64,000 nt of DNA from UBA10364 sp905182675 (lineage in GTDB: Bacteria; Bacteroidota; Bacteroidia; Flavobacteriales; Schleiferiaceae), in the NCBI GenBank assembly GCA_963933975.1, contig CAWVWE010000004.1, positions 35,045 through 99,044 on the forward strand, given 5' to 3'. Below are positions 34,432-43,607 of the stretch, in pieces. Within the stretch, counting starts at the first letter, position 1. Every line of letters starts with the position of its first letter. The translations under genes were made by a program, and so were the position numbers. The notes beneath the pieces are model-generated. The model had not been told where the DNA came from, searched no databases, and was given only the letters and a program-made list of their open reading frames with translations.

Positions 34432-36726
34432 CTATTGATCAGTATGAGTGAAGAAGGCTCCGCAATTAATGCTTTGAACGACATGGTCATCCGCTGGAAC
34501 GGTAATATTCCAATCGTCAAGATGGCGATCTTCGTGGCTGTTGTTGAAAAAGAAACGTACTTCTTCATTTAAGTATTGACGGACGATGATCAAAATATGT
34601 GGCCCTAATTGCTCAATAGTAGTTGAGCCGTAGTTGAGGGCCATGATATTTTGACGGCCGTTATTGAGCGTAGAAATCCAATCAAATAGTTCTTGTTGAC
34701 GCCTAGAGCGCTCGAAGTTCATCATTTTACGGTTGTCCGGATCGTTACCGCCGTGCATGGCAATTTCATCTCCATAATACAGGATAGGAATACCGGGAAC
34801 GGCAATATTAAAAGCATGCAAGCATCCCATTTTACGGTAGCCACGTTCTAAGGGTTCCGGAATCTCTCTGGTCCAGCCGGCTAACTTAGTGTCTTCGCTT
34901 AGACTCAGGTGTCCAGATGCCATTGAGGCAAAACGAGGTTTGTCTTGGTTTCCTGAAATGTTTCCCATCAAGTGGTGATGTCCATAGTATTTTAAGGAGT
35001 TCTCCAATGCTTTAGCAAGACGGTCAAATGTGGCACCTTCTTGTGTGAAGGCTTCAAAAGCGGCATCATAAAGGTTAAAGTTGAATTGGGCATCAACCTT
35101 ACCGGAGCCAACATAACTGGCAATAAGTTCGTCTGAACCATAGGTCTCTCCTATCTGGTAAACATGCTGTTTGCTTACGCGCCGGATTTTATCCGTTAGC
35201 AGTCTTGTGAAATTCATAGGGATGTGCTTTGTTGCATCATGCCGGAAGCCATCAAAGTCATATTCCGTGATCCAAACTAAAGCACTGTCGCTCATCCAAT
35301 CTGCTACGGTGTCATTGCGCAATTCAAGGGTCGGCATGAAGGTGTCGAACCAGGTGGTTAAGCGCTCCTCGTCCCAAAGTTGGGTATTAAGACGACCGTC
35401 ATCTGTGTATTTATTAGTGGCCCAATTTGGATGCTTTTTATACACGGGGTGTAATTCATGGACGTGGTTGGCAACATAGTCAACGAGGACGTTTTGATTC
35501 AAAGCATGAGCGTCCGTTAAAAAAGCATGCACATCTTGTTCTGAAGCAAATCTGTGGTCAGGTTTAATGTTGCTTATTGGCCAGTAGCCATGATAACCAG
35601 AGAAAGAACTGACAGGGCCTCCTTGATTCCAAAGTCCCCATGCATTTTCGGGGTTTTGCGTTATTGGGCTGATCCAAACGGTGTTTGTCCCAAGAGAATC
35701 AAAGTAACCCTGGTTAAGCTTTTGATGAATTCCCGCGATATCTCCCCCCTGGTAGTTCGCGCGGGGGTGGATGGTGGAATCCGGGACAGGCGCATCATTA
35801 GTGGCATCGCCGTTAAAAAATCGGTCCACCATAGCGAAATACATGATAGATGTGTGCCAGTCCCTGCGGTCTAGCTCTGCGGTATGAAGAACAGCGCGGC
35901 CAAATTTCATAGGAATTAACCAGTCACCACCAAGTTTCCCGTTCCGTGCAGTGTATACCCGAATCCATGCGCGCTTAAAATCTGCTGCGTCTTTTGGAAT
36001 AGGAATAAAGACACCCTCATTAGTGCGTACTGTGGTTGCAACACGGTCATTAAAAAACACGAGAACTTCTTGATTTTCAGGGACGGAAGAGAATGTCAGT
36101 AGCGTATCGTTAGCACCTAAGAACACCAAAGGCTTAGGCCCATCATCTGTGCCGCCCGGTATGGACAGTACATTGTTAAATTGGCCAAAACCATTAGAGA
36201 TACTCACTGGGTTAGAAGGGTCCATGGTTTCGTCACCATTAACCACCAATTTATAGGCGTAATCCCCGGGTGCTAGAACCAGCGTGGTTTCCCACGCGCC
36301 GTTGTTCCAATTAATTTCTGTAGCCTCAGTATTCCAGGCGTTAAAAACTCCTTTAATCTTCACGTCATCTCCTTCAAAACCAGACACACGAAAGATGTAT
36401 GATTGTTTTTGTCCCTTGAATAGCGGCACATCCATTTGCCCTGTGCTTGCGCGCATACTCAAGTAATTCAATGTTGACCCTGGACTACCTGACAAGACGA
36501 CGACCTTGTTGTCATCAACAATTGCTAGTCCATTTGGCACAAAGGATATTTCACTCGTTGAATCCAATGAATAATCAGCGAGATAGAGCACACTTTCAGC
36601 TCCATTGTGGATATGAGGCGAAGCTAAGTCAGAGGCCTGAACACGCTTCAAATCATACGAAGGAGTGGGTCCCGAACACGAGACAAAAATGACAGCGCCT
36701 AGAAGGGTGAATAAAAGTTTTTTCAT
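34432..36726 (-). CDS. GH13 neopullulanase/cyclomaltodextrinase-like lipoprotein
   Basis: The start is put at the ATG at 36726, giving 764 residues that begin with a lipoprotein signal (VIFVSC, lipid on C17). A longer frame adds eight residues. Domains are an N-terminal beta region, an E-set domain (about 115-210), a cyclomaltodextrinase-type domain and the GH13 barrel (about 300-670). Catalytic residues are Asp in GFRHDATKH, Glu in QIGETYGS and Asp in SGNQDKPRF. It resembles SusA-like neopullulanases. It lies between the GH65 gene and the shorter GH13 gene. Confidence 0.92.
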   Translation of the reverse strand: MKKLLFTLLGAVIFVSCSGPTPSYDLKRVQASDLASPHIHNGAESVLYLADYSLDSTSEISFVPNGLAIVDDNKVVVLSGSPGSTLNYLSMRASTGQMDVPLFKGQKQSYIFRVSGFEGDDVKIKGVFNAWNTEATEINWNNGAWETTLVLAPGDYAYKLVVNGDETMDPSNPVSISNGFGQFNNVLSIPGGTDDGPKPLVFLGANDTLLTFSSVPENQEVLVFFNDRVATTVRTNEGVFIPIPKDAADFKRAWIRVYTARNGKLGGDWLIPMKFGRAVLHTAELDRRDWHTSIMYFAMVDRFFNGDATNDAPVPDSTIHPRANYQGGDIAGIHQKLNQGYFDSLGTNTVWISPITQNPENAWGLWNQGGPVSSFSGYHGYWPISNIKPDHRFASEQDVHAFLTDAHALNQNVLVDYVANHVHELHPVYKKHPNWATNKYTDDGRLNTQLWDEERLTTWFDTFMPTLELRNDTVADWMSDSALVWITEYDFDGFRHDATKHIPMNFTRLLTDKIRRVSKQHVYQIGETYGSDELIASYVGSGKVDAQFNFNLYDAAFEAFTQEGATFDRLAKALENSLKYYGHHHLMGNISGNQDKPRFASMASGHLSLSEDTKLAGWTREIPEPLERGYRKMGCLHAFNIAVPGIPILYYGDEIAMHGGNDPDNRKMMNFERSRRQQELFDWISTLNNGRQNIMALNYGSTTIEQLGPHILIIVRQYLNEEVRFFFNNSHEDRHLDDWNITVPADDHVVQSINCGAFFTHTDQ

Positions 36727-36765
36727 CTGTATAAAGGCTAAAAAAGGCACGCGATACGCGACTTT

Positions 36766-39102
36766 TTAAGTTAATGCTAGTATACTCGGAGCTGCTATAA
36801 ACACGTCACTTCCGCCACTAAGCTCACACCACGTACCGTTCACAGCAAAAACCACCGCTTTCCCTTGCTCGTGGGTGATTTTCATGCCGTGTGCAGTGAG
36901 GTGTGCCTTTAAGGTAGCTCCTCTCCATAGAGTAGAGAATGTCAAGCTCGTCCATTGACTCGGTAATTTTGGCGTAAAATGCAGTTCGTCTTCTAAAATT
37001 TTCATTCCTCCAAACCCCTGAACAACACTCATCCAGGTCCCTGCCATCGAGGTGATGTGCAGTCCTTCGTGAACTTCATGATTGTAATCGTCAATGTCTA
37101 ATCGCGAGGTGCGTAGATACATTTCATACGCTTTTTCAGGATAGTCAATTTGCGCCGCTAAAATAGCATGCACACAGGGACTCAAGGAGCTTTCATGCAC
37201 AGTTTTAGGCTCATAGAAATCAAAATTACGCTTGATTTCCTCTTTTTCATAGAGGTGATTCAGGAAATAATAGCCTTGTAGCACGTCCGCTTGTTTAATA
37301 AAGACAGAACGCAAAATCCTGTCCCAACTCCAATGTTGGTTGATAGGACGCTCTTTAATGTCGATGTCATTGGCATTTAGCTGCTCTTTATCTAAGAAGC
37401 CATCTTGTTGCAAAAACACATTGAATTCCTCACTCTGAGGATAGTACATCTTTTCAATGATGTTTGCCCACTTTATGAATTCGTCGTCTGTATTCAGTTT
37501 TGTTTTTTCAGTAATTCTAACCAAGTCTTCACCGGCATTGGCCTTAAGCCATTGGTACACCTCTAGGGTATACTCCATGGTCCACACGGCCATTCGATTG
37601 GTATACCAATTGTTGTTGATATTGTTTTCGTACTCGTTGGGACCTGTGACACCAAGCATGACGTAGGCCTTCTTTTCGCTTGACCAGTTCACCCGTTGTG
37701 CCCAAAACCTGCTAATTCCTAAAAGTACCTCAAAACCAGCTTCTGCCAAGTAGGCCCGATCTTGCGTGTGACGCACATAATTAAAGACACCATAAGCGAT
37801 TGCAGAATTGCGGTGAATTTCTTCAAATGTAATTTCCCACTCATTGTGACACTCCTCCCCATTCATCGTTACCATAGGGTATAAGGCTGCGCCACTATTG
37901 AATCCAAGCTTCTCGGCATTTTCAATGGCCTTGTCTAGCTGTTTGTAGCGGTAAAGACATAGATTTTTAGCTACTTCAGGCTGAGCAGTGGCTAAGTAAA
38001 ATGGTAAACAATACGCTTCGGTATCCCAATAGGTAGAGCCCCCGTATTTTTCCCCAGTAAAGCCTTTTGGACCTATGTTTAAGCGATCGTCAACCCCAGT
38101 AAAGGTCTGGTTCATGTGAAAGATGTTGAAACGAATTCCCTGTTGCGCCTCTGGATCTCCTTCAATTTCTATGTCTGAAGTCTCCCACTTCACGGCCCAT
38201 GCATTTACATGTGCATTGCGAATACTGGCAAAACCCTTTTTTGCTGTTGCGAGTGCCATTTCCGTGGCCTTATAGTCTAATTCCGCGGTATCGTGATTCA
38301 TGCTGGAGAGCACGGCCGCAAACTTTTCGAGTGTTATCGTTGATCCTTGTGAAACTTGAAAACAAGCACTTTCAGAGACCATCATGTGTTGCGCATCTGA
38401 GCTCGAGATCCATGACTGGGGAATTCCGTTTAGACAAACGGTGTTGCGCATTGCAACGCTTACCTGAAAGCCAGTTTTCTTTGTTTTCGCGTGTACGTAG
38501 CTTGTCTCAGCATGCTGTCCTTGAGAAACAGAATCCCAAAATTTCTCATTGTAGTTGCTGTCCTCGTTCTTTACGTCAAAATCAAGGAAAGGGCAAAGCT
38601 CAATTTTACCACTAAAATTGAGCGGGGTGACACTGTAAGAAACCGCCCCAATTTCATCGTCGACAATACTGACCATTCTTACGGACCTAATCGCTAGTTG
38701 TTTCCCCGAAGGCAACGTCACCTCAAATGAACGAGTTAAAAGACCGCCTTTCATATCCAGCTCGCGGTAGAAATCACGAACCTCTGTAGCGGTATTTAGA
38801 TCCAGTACTTCACTTTCTACGAGTACTTTTATTCCGATCCAATTGCATGAATTCAGGACTTTAGCAAAGTATTCTGGATAACCATTTTTCCACCAACCCA
38901 CGCGTGTTTTGTCGGGATAGTATACACCTGCTAAATAAGAGCCTTGGAGGCTTTTTCCGGTATAAGATTCTTCGAAATTAGCGCGTTGACCCATGCGCCC
39001 ATTTCCAATAGAAAACAGACTTTCACTTTTGGGATGGTTCTCGGGGTTCCAACCGCGTTCTATTATTTTCCAAGGATCAACCTCAGTATACTTTTTAAAC
39101 AT
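36766..39102 (-). CDS. GH65 maltose (disaccharide) phosphorylase
   Basis: This 778-residue cytoplasmic protein matches GH65 over its full length. The acid catalyst is Glu in GVTGPNEYENNINNNWYTN, and KPINQHW/HESSLSPCVHA phosphate-site elements are visible near residue 590-640. With beta-phosphoglucomutase next door the likely reaction is maltose plus phosphate to glucose plus beta-glucose 1-phosphate. Trehalose or kojibiose as substrate is possible, but the starch context favours maltose. Confidence 0.93.
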   Translation of the reverse strand: MFKKYTEVDPWKIIERGWNPENHPKSESLFSIGNGRMGQRANFEESYTGKSLQGSYLAGVYYPDKTRVGWWKNGYPEYFAKVLNSCNWIGIKVLVESEVLDLNTATEVRDFYRELDMKGGLLTRSFEVTLPSGKQLAIRSVRMVSIVDDEIGAVSYSVTPLNFSGKIELCPFLDFDVKNEDSNYNEKFWDSVSQGQHAETSYVHAKTKKTGFQVSVAMRNTVCLNGIPQSWISSSDAQHMMVSESACFQVSQGSTITLEKFAAVLSSMNHDTAELDYKATEMALATAKKGFASIRNAHVNAWAVKWETSDIEIEGDPEAQQGIRFNIFHMNQTFTGVDDRLNIGPKGFTGEKYGGSTYWDTEAYCLPFYLATAQPEVAKNLCLYRYKQLDKAIENAEKLGFNSGAALYPMVTMNGEECHNEWEITFEEIHRNSAIAYGVFNYVRHTQDRAYLAEAGFEVLLGISRFWAQRVNWSSEKKAYVMLGVTGPNEYENNINNNWYTNRMAVWTMEYTLEVYQWLKANAGEDLVRITEKTKLNTDDEFIKWANIIEKMYYPQSEEFNVFLQQDGFLDKEQLNANDIDIKERPINQHWSWDRILRSVFIKQADVLQGYYFLNHLYEKEEIKRNFDFYEPKTVHESSLSPCVHAILAAQIDYPEKAYEMYLRTSRLDIDDYNHEVHEGLHITSMAGTWMSVVQGFGGMKILEDELHFTPKLPSQWTSLTFSTLWRGATLKAHLTAHGMKITHEQGKAVVFAVNGTWCELSGGSDVFIAAPSILALT

Positions 39103-39120
39103 GGCAATGTTCGTACGTTC

Positions 39121-39765
39121 TTAAAACTGGGCCACTAAAGCTTCTGGAGTTGAACTCCCCAATGCCTGAAAATGGACATCGGCTTTTAGTACCTCTGCGC
39201 TGCCAATTCCAACACAACCAAACCCACCCGCTTTAGCTGCTTGGACTCCAGCTATAGAGTCTTCAAAAACTAAACATTCCGTGGGCTTTAGGCCTAAACC
39301 GTCAGCACCTTTCAAAAATACTTCAGGATGGGGTTTTCCATTTACCACATTGTTCCCATCAATTATCGTGGTAAACAGCGCTGTTAATCCCAATTTATTC
39401 AGAATCATAGGTGCGTTCTTCGAAGCGCTCCCCAGGCCAATTAAGATTCCTTTTGCATGTGCATGTCTTATAAAATCAAGTGCTCCAGGCAATGCGTCTT
39501 TAGGACCTAGCTGAATAACCAGCTCTAAGTACCACTCATTTTTAACCTCCATCAGTTCGATAAAGGTCAAGTCATCAACCGTTGCGCCTGTCCACGCAAC
39601 GACCTTTTTTAATGAATCAACCCTGCTAACCCCTTTGAGTTGTTCATTTTGCTCTGCTGTAAAGTCACCGCCTAGTTTTTGAGCGAGCTTGCGCCATGCC
39701 TTAAAATGAAAAACGGCGGTATCTACAATAACGCCGTCTAAATCAAAAAGAAATCCTTTTATCAT
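39121..39765 (-). CDS. pgmB: beta-phosphoglucomutase
   Basis: This 214-residue HAD-family enzyme turns beta-glucose 1-phosphate into glucose 6-phosphate. The nucleophile is D8 and the general acid D10 (FDLDGVIVDTA). The cap pattern WRKLAQKLGG, the LGSASKNAP motif and FEDSIAGVQAAKAGG follow. It overlaps the sugar kinase gene by four bases and lies 18 bases from the phosphorylase gene, so it is co-expressed with its supplier of substrate. Confidence 0.95.
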   Translation of the reverse strand: MIKGFLFDLDGVIVDTAVFHFKAWRKLAQKLGGDFTAEQNEQLKGVSRVDSLKKVVAWTGATVDDLTFIELMEVKNEWYLELVIQLGPKDALPGALDFIRHAHAKGILIGLGSASKNAPMILNKLGLTALFTTIIDGNNVVNGKPHPEVFLKGADGLGLKPTECLVFEDSIAGVQAAKAGGFGCVGIGSAEVLKADVHFQALGSSTPEALVAQF

Positions 39766-40640
39766 GTCTGTTCTTGATATGCGTCCAACACCCTGAGGTA
39801 TTCTAAATGATACTTAATTAAACCATCAACAGGTTTGCGGAGTATCTGTCCTAGTTTCATTCCGCGTTCTTCCAAAACCTCTAACAAGATATCTTGAAAT
39901 ATAGCTCCGACACTTCCAACAAAGTGAACAGGCACTTCACGACAGTTTTCGAAACAAGCAATGTGAATGTCCGCAAATTTAGAAAAACCTTCGCGAATGA
40001 TGTCTTGGACGTATGTGGTATGCATGTGCTTACCCGCGAACCTACTGAAGGACGCGAGATATACGTTAGCATTTGGTTTGTTGTAGACGCTTGTGATGAT
40101 TTCGTCTTTGTCCAACTGGTACGTATTAAAGAAATCGTCTGCCATTTCTTGCGGAAGCTTCTTGTATAAGAAATCTGAAACAAGTCGCTTGCCAATATAG
40201 CTAGCACTTCCTTCATCGCCAAGAATATAAGCGAGCGCGGGAACGACTTCAGAGACTTCATTCCCATCAAAATAGCAGCTGTTTGACCCTGTACCTATGA
40301 TACAAGTTATCGCGGGCTCTCCCGTATACGTGGAGTAGGCACTAGCGAGTAGATCGTGGTCTACGCGTACTTTTGCGTTTACAAATACTTTGGTTAGCCC
40401 ATCCTTAACGATGTCTTGCAGTCCCTCGCTAGAAGCGCCAGCACCATAGAAATAGACAAAAGCTATTTTAGAATGAACTTTTAAAATAGCCGCGTTATCG
40501 CTCAACTCCTCTTCAATAAAAGAAGCAGAATGAAAATAAGGATTAAAGCCCATCGTGGAGAAACGGGTATGCTCTGACCCATCTGGGTTGAGGGCTACCC
40601 AGTCACATTTTGTTGATCCACTTTCTGCAATTAAAATCAT
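39762..40640 (-). CDS. BadF/BadG-family sugar kinase (GlcNAc kinase-like)
   Basis: This 292-residue ASKHA kinase has phosphate-1 ESGSTKCDW at the N-terminus and TCIIGTGSNSC near residue 115. The family includes N-acetylglucosamine kinases. Here the gene overlaps pgmB, and the glucose released by the phosphorylase needs a kinase, so glucose is the likely substrate by context. The sequence does not settle glucose versus GlcNAc. A terminator-like hairpin separates it from gapA. Confidence 0.85.
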   Translation of the reverse strand: MILIAESGSTKCDWVALNPDGSEHTRFSTMGFNPYFHSASFIEEELSDNAAILKVHSKIAFVYFYGAGASSEGLQDIVKDGLTKVFVNAKVRVDHDLLASAYSTYTGEPAITCIIGTGSNSCYFDGNEVSEVVPALAYILGDEGSASYIGKRLVSDFLYKKLPQEMADDFFNTYQLDKDEIITSVYNKPNANVYLASFSRFAGKHMHTTYVQDIIREGFSKFADIHIACFENCREVPVHFVGSVGAIFQDILLEVLEERGMKLGQILRKPVDGLIKYHLEYLRVLDAYQEQT

Positions 40641-40650
40641 AATAGATGTA

Positions 40651-40683
40651 AAAATACGGGTCGCGTTTTAACGCGACCCGTAT
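40651..40683 (-). terminator. terminator-like hairpin between gapA and the sugar kinase
   Basis: ATACGGGTCGCGTT (40654-40667) and AACGCGACCCGTAT (40670-40683) form a near-perfect long stem; on the minus strand it is followed by TTTT. It lies just after gapA and would end or reduce the gapA/pfkA message before the kinase gene. Confidence 0.8.
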
Positions 40684-40696
40684 GAATCATATTGTA

Positions 40697-41686
40697 TTAA
40701 GCGATGCGCTCTACTAGGTCCGCCAAACGTGCTGAATAACCCGCTTCGTTGTCGTACCAACCCAAGACTTTTACCAAGTTTCCTTTAGCTGAGGTGACAC
40801 CAGCATCGAAAATACAACTGTGCTTGTCGCCCACTATGTCAGAACTTACAATGGGGTCTTCTGTATACATCAAGATGCCTTTCAAAGGACCCTCTGCAGC
40901 CTCTTTCATCGCAGTATTAATTTCCTCAGCGGTTACGTCTCTGCTTAATTGAACAGTAAGATCAGTAGCAGAACCAGTGATTGTTGGAACACGCATTGCG
41001 TAACCATCCAGTTTCCCTTTTAATTGTGGAAGAACGAGTGCTACGGCCTTAGCGGCTCCCGTTGTAGTAGGAATCATATTTACTGCAGCAGCGCGCGCGC
41101 GACGTTTGTCGGAGTGCGGGGCGTCCTGAAGATTTTGATCAGAGGTATAAGCGTGTATCGTACACATGAAGCCACTAACAATACCAAACTTCTCGTCCAA
41201 GACCTTCGCCATTGGAGACAAACAGTTGGTTGTACAAGAAGCGTTTGAAACCATGGTGTCAGCATCAGTAAGCTCTTGGTCATTAACGCCTAAAACAATG
41301 GTTTTGATATCACCTGATGCTGGAGCTGAAAGAGCCACTTTTTTAGCGCCTGCCTTGATGTGCTTAGACATGCCAGCGTGGTCGCGGAAAAATCCTGTAG
41401 ACTCAATAACCACCTCGACGCCTAACTCGCTCCAAGGAAGTGTTTCTGGATCACGCTGCGCATAAACAGTAATTTCTTTACCGTTTACAATCAAACTGTT
41501 TTCTGTATGTGAAACGGTTCCGTTAAAACGACCATGAGCACTGTCGTACTTCAACAGGTGCGCTAGCATGTCCGTGGCGGTAAGGTCATTAATCGCAACG
41601 ATCTCTACTTTAGTGCTTTCAATCAAGTTACGGAAGGTCAAACGACCAATTCGGCCAAAGCCGTTAATAGCAATTTTTGTACTCAT
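40697..41686 (-). CDS. gapA: glyceraldehyde-3-phosphate dehydrogenase, type I
   Basis: This 329-residue enzyme has the NAD domain GFGRIGRL, an Asp at residue 34 (AINDLT) that favours NAD over NADP, and catalytic C151 in SNASCTTNC. It makes 1,3-bisphosphoglycerate in glycolysis. It lies 14 bases after pfkA, so the two are co-transcribed. Length is normal. Confidence 0.97.
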   Translation of the reverse strand: MSTKIAINGFGRIGRLTFRNLIESTKVEIVAINDLTATDMLAHLLKYDSAHGRFNGTVSHTENSLIVNGKEITVYAQRDPETLPWSELGVEVVIESTGFFRDHAGMSKHIKAGAKKVALSAPASGDIKTIVLGVNDQELTDADTMVSNASCTTNCLSPMAKVLDEKFGIVSGFMCTIHAYTSDQNLQDAPHSDKRRARAAAVNMIPTTTGAAKAVALVLPQLKGKLDGYAMRVPTITGSATDLTVQLSRDVTAEEINTAMKEAAEGPLKGILMYTEDPIVSSDIVGDKHSCIFDAGVTSAKGNLVKVLGWYDNEAGYSARLADLVERIA

Positions 41687-41700
41687 AATCGAATGTGTTG

Positions 41701-42684
41701 TTAGGTTGCTAAGATTTTAGCGATAGTTAACATTTCTTCGTCAAGGTTGGTGGTCTTAGAAATAGCTTCTGATAAAGGGATATAGACTACTTTTTGGTTG
41801 ATCATTCCTACCATGACCTTTTCTTCTCCGTTCATGAGTCCTTTGATTGCGTAGTAGCCTAATACTGAAGCTAATACCCTATCGTTAGTAGAAGGAGAGC
41901 CTCCACGTTGCGTGTGACCTAAAGTAGTCACCTTCACGTCTATGGAAGGAAATTCTTTTTTGATTGCAAGTGAGATGTCAAAAACATCACCAAGGTGATT
42001 GCCTTCTGCAACCATGATAATATTGGAGGTCTTCTTGTTTGCCTGAGCGTTGCGAAGGTCTCTAAATAAGTCGTCAAAAGTTATTTTTTGCTCGGGTAGA
42101 ATAATACTTAGTGCACCAGTTGCAAGTCCAGTTGATGCCGCGATATAGCCAGTGTCACGACCCATTACCTCGACAAGAAACAACCTGTTATGTGAGGAGG
42201 CGGTATCGCGAATTTTATCCACACTTTCAATCACAGTATTCGTAGCGGTATCGTAACCAATTGTGTAGTCTGTACCGAACAAATCATTGTCAATGGTCCC
42301 CGGTACACCGATCACGCGTATGTTGTGTTCTTCAGCTAGTTTCAAGGCTCCCGTAAAAGACCCGTCACCACCAATAACGACAAGAGCATCAATATTCCGC
42401 TTCTTAAGGTTGGCCGCAGCTTTTGCTCGCCCATCGTGAGTTCGAAACTCCTTACTTCTGGCACTTTTAAGAAAGGTACCGCCTTGCGCAAGAATGTTTT
42501 TTACGTGCGCAGTGGAAAGCTCTAAGAGGTCATCTTCGATCATTCCCTCGTAACCGCGATATACTCCGAACACCTTCTTTCCGTGGTAAAGAGCAGTGCG
42601 GGTTACGGCACGAATAGCCGCATTCATTCCAGGGGCATCGCCACCTGAAGTAAGAATTGCTATGTTATTTATTTCTACGGACAT
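41701..42684 (-). CDS. pfkA: ATP-dependent 6-phosphofructokinase
   Basis: This 327-residue enzyme is read from the ATG at 42684, because it then begins SVEINNIAILTSGGDAPGMN as the family does. A longer frame adds 30 hydrophobic residues that overlap the operator. The TSGGDAPG site, GTIDNDLFGTDYTIGYDTA catalytic loop (Asp in TIDND) and GHTQRGGSPS are present. The gene heads the minus-strand sugar run and diverges from the Nudix regulator. Confidence 0.96.
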   Translation of the reverse strand: MSVEINNIAILTSGGDAPGMNAAIRAVTRTALYHGKKVFGVYRGYEGMIEDDLLELSTAHVKNILAQGGTFLKSARSKEFRTHDGRAKAAANLKKRNIDALVVIGGDGSFTGALKLAEEHNIRVIGVPGTIDNDLFGTDYTIGYDTATNTVIESVDKIRDTASSHNRLFLVEVMGRDTGYIAASTGLATGALSIILPEQKITFDDLFRDLRNAQANKKTSNIIMVAEGNHLGDVFDISLAIKKEFPSIDVKVTTLGHTQRGGSPSTNDRVLASVLGYYAIKGLMNGEEKVMVGMINQKVVYIPLSEAISKTTNLDEEMLTIAKILAT

Positions 42685-42701
42685 GCTGCGAAGATAAGAA
42701 C

Positions 42702-42722
42702 TAAGTGTAAATAATACACTTA
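42702..42722. promoter_or_regulatory. palindromic operator between pfkA and the Nudix regulator
   Basis: TAAGTGTA (42702-42709) and TACACTTA (42715-42722) are perfect inverted repeats around five bases. It lies 17 bases before pfkA and 58 before the Nudix gene. The same GTGTA core recurs before susC. A target of the Nudix regulator is inferred. Confidence 0.6.
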
Positions 42723-42780
42723 TTAAATTTTTCCTTATTATCTTCAAACAGTCGCAAAACAGCCATAAAAACATTTGTTC

Positions 42781-43491
42781 ATGCCCAATATTATAGAGGT
42801 CAACTCTAACCTGAGTGTTGACTGTGTCATTTTCGGATTTGATGGAGAACGGCTAAAAGTACTCCTTATAGAAGAAAAAGATATTGGCCAAGGCCTGCTT
42901 CGAAAGCGTTTACCTGGTGATTTGATTCACAAAGGAGAGGGCCTTGATGAGGCGGCAAATCGCGTTCTTTTCGAGTTGGCAAGTTTAAAAGATGTGCTTT
43001 TAAAGCAATGTCACACTTTTGGTGACCCCCGTCGTGTCAATGACGAAAAAGATAAAAAATGGCTAGAAATTTACCGGAACAACCCCGAAGAACGGGTAGT
43101 AACCGTATCGTACTATGCCCTGGTGAAAATGGTGAATTTCGTTCCTAACCCAGCAAGTTTTGCTGGAGAGGCTCTTTGGCAGGACATTCAAGATATTCCG
43201 GAATTGGCTTTTGACCACAATGAGATCGTAGAAGTAGCGCTTTGGAAACTGCAGCGTCACTTTGAGTTAAGCAAAATAGGCTATGAACTACTTCCTTCAA
43301 GGTTCACGCTAAACCAGCTGCAGCAGCTTCATGAGGCTATTACACAAGAGGAATTGGACAAGAGGAATTTTCGAAAAAAAATAGTTCGCGAGAAACTAGT
43401 GGAGGCCACAGATGAAAAGCAGGAAGGGGTACTTCACAAGCCTGCTCGCCTTTACCGGATAAAAACCGGACAATCCACGCTCGACCTCTAG
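42781..43491 (+). CDS. Nudix-domain transcriptional regulator (NrtR/AraR-like)
   Basis: This 236-residue protein is read from the ATG at 42781; an upstream TTG is a worse start. Residues 10-150 are a Nudix domain with a degenerate box: GDLIHKGEGLDEAANRVLFEL keeps Gly, Glu and Arg but lacks the EExG catalytic pair. Residues 155-236 are a basic winged helix. Such proteins are sugar- or nucleotide-sensing repressors in Bacteroidota. It lies between pfkA and susC, both with GTGTA-core boxes, so it likely regulates them. Confidence 0.88.
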   Translation: MPNIIEVNSNLSVDCVIFGFDGERLKVLLIEEKDIGQGLLRKRLPGDLIHKGEGLDEAANRVLFELASLKDVLLKQCHTFGDPRRVNDEKDKKWLEIYRNNPEERVVTVSYYALVKMVNFVPNPASFAGEALWQDIQDIPELAFDHNEIVEVALWKLQRHFELSKIGYELLPSRFTLNQLQQLHEAITQEELDKRNFRKKIVREKLVEATDEKQEGVLHKPARLYRIKTGQSTLDL

Positions 43492-43516
43492 ATTTCCCGA
43501 ATTGGGATAAATAATG

Positions 43517-43580
43517 GGTGTATTCTGTTAAAGGCGCTTTAGTGTGTTCTTTATAACATCTAGTGTATTCTGTACATTTG
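43517..43580 (+). promoter_or_regulatory. three repeated boxes and a -7 element before susC
   Basis: The core GTGTATTCTG occurs at 43518 and 43563, and the variant GTGTGTTCTT at 43542, about 24 and 21 bases apart, so on the same face of the helix. The last one continues as AGTGTATTCTGTACATT, an imperfect palindrome, and runs into TACATTTG (43573-43580), a perfect -7 box 27 bases before susC. The boxes share the GTGTA core of the pfkA operator. Confidence 0.6.
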
Positions 43581-43607
43581 AAGATCTAACTCACTTAACG
43601 TACCCTA

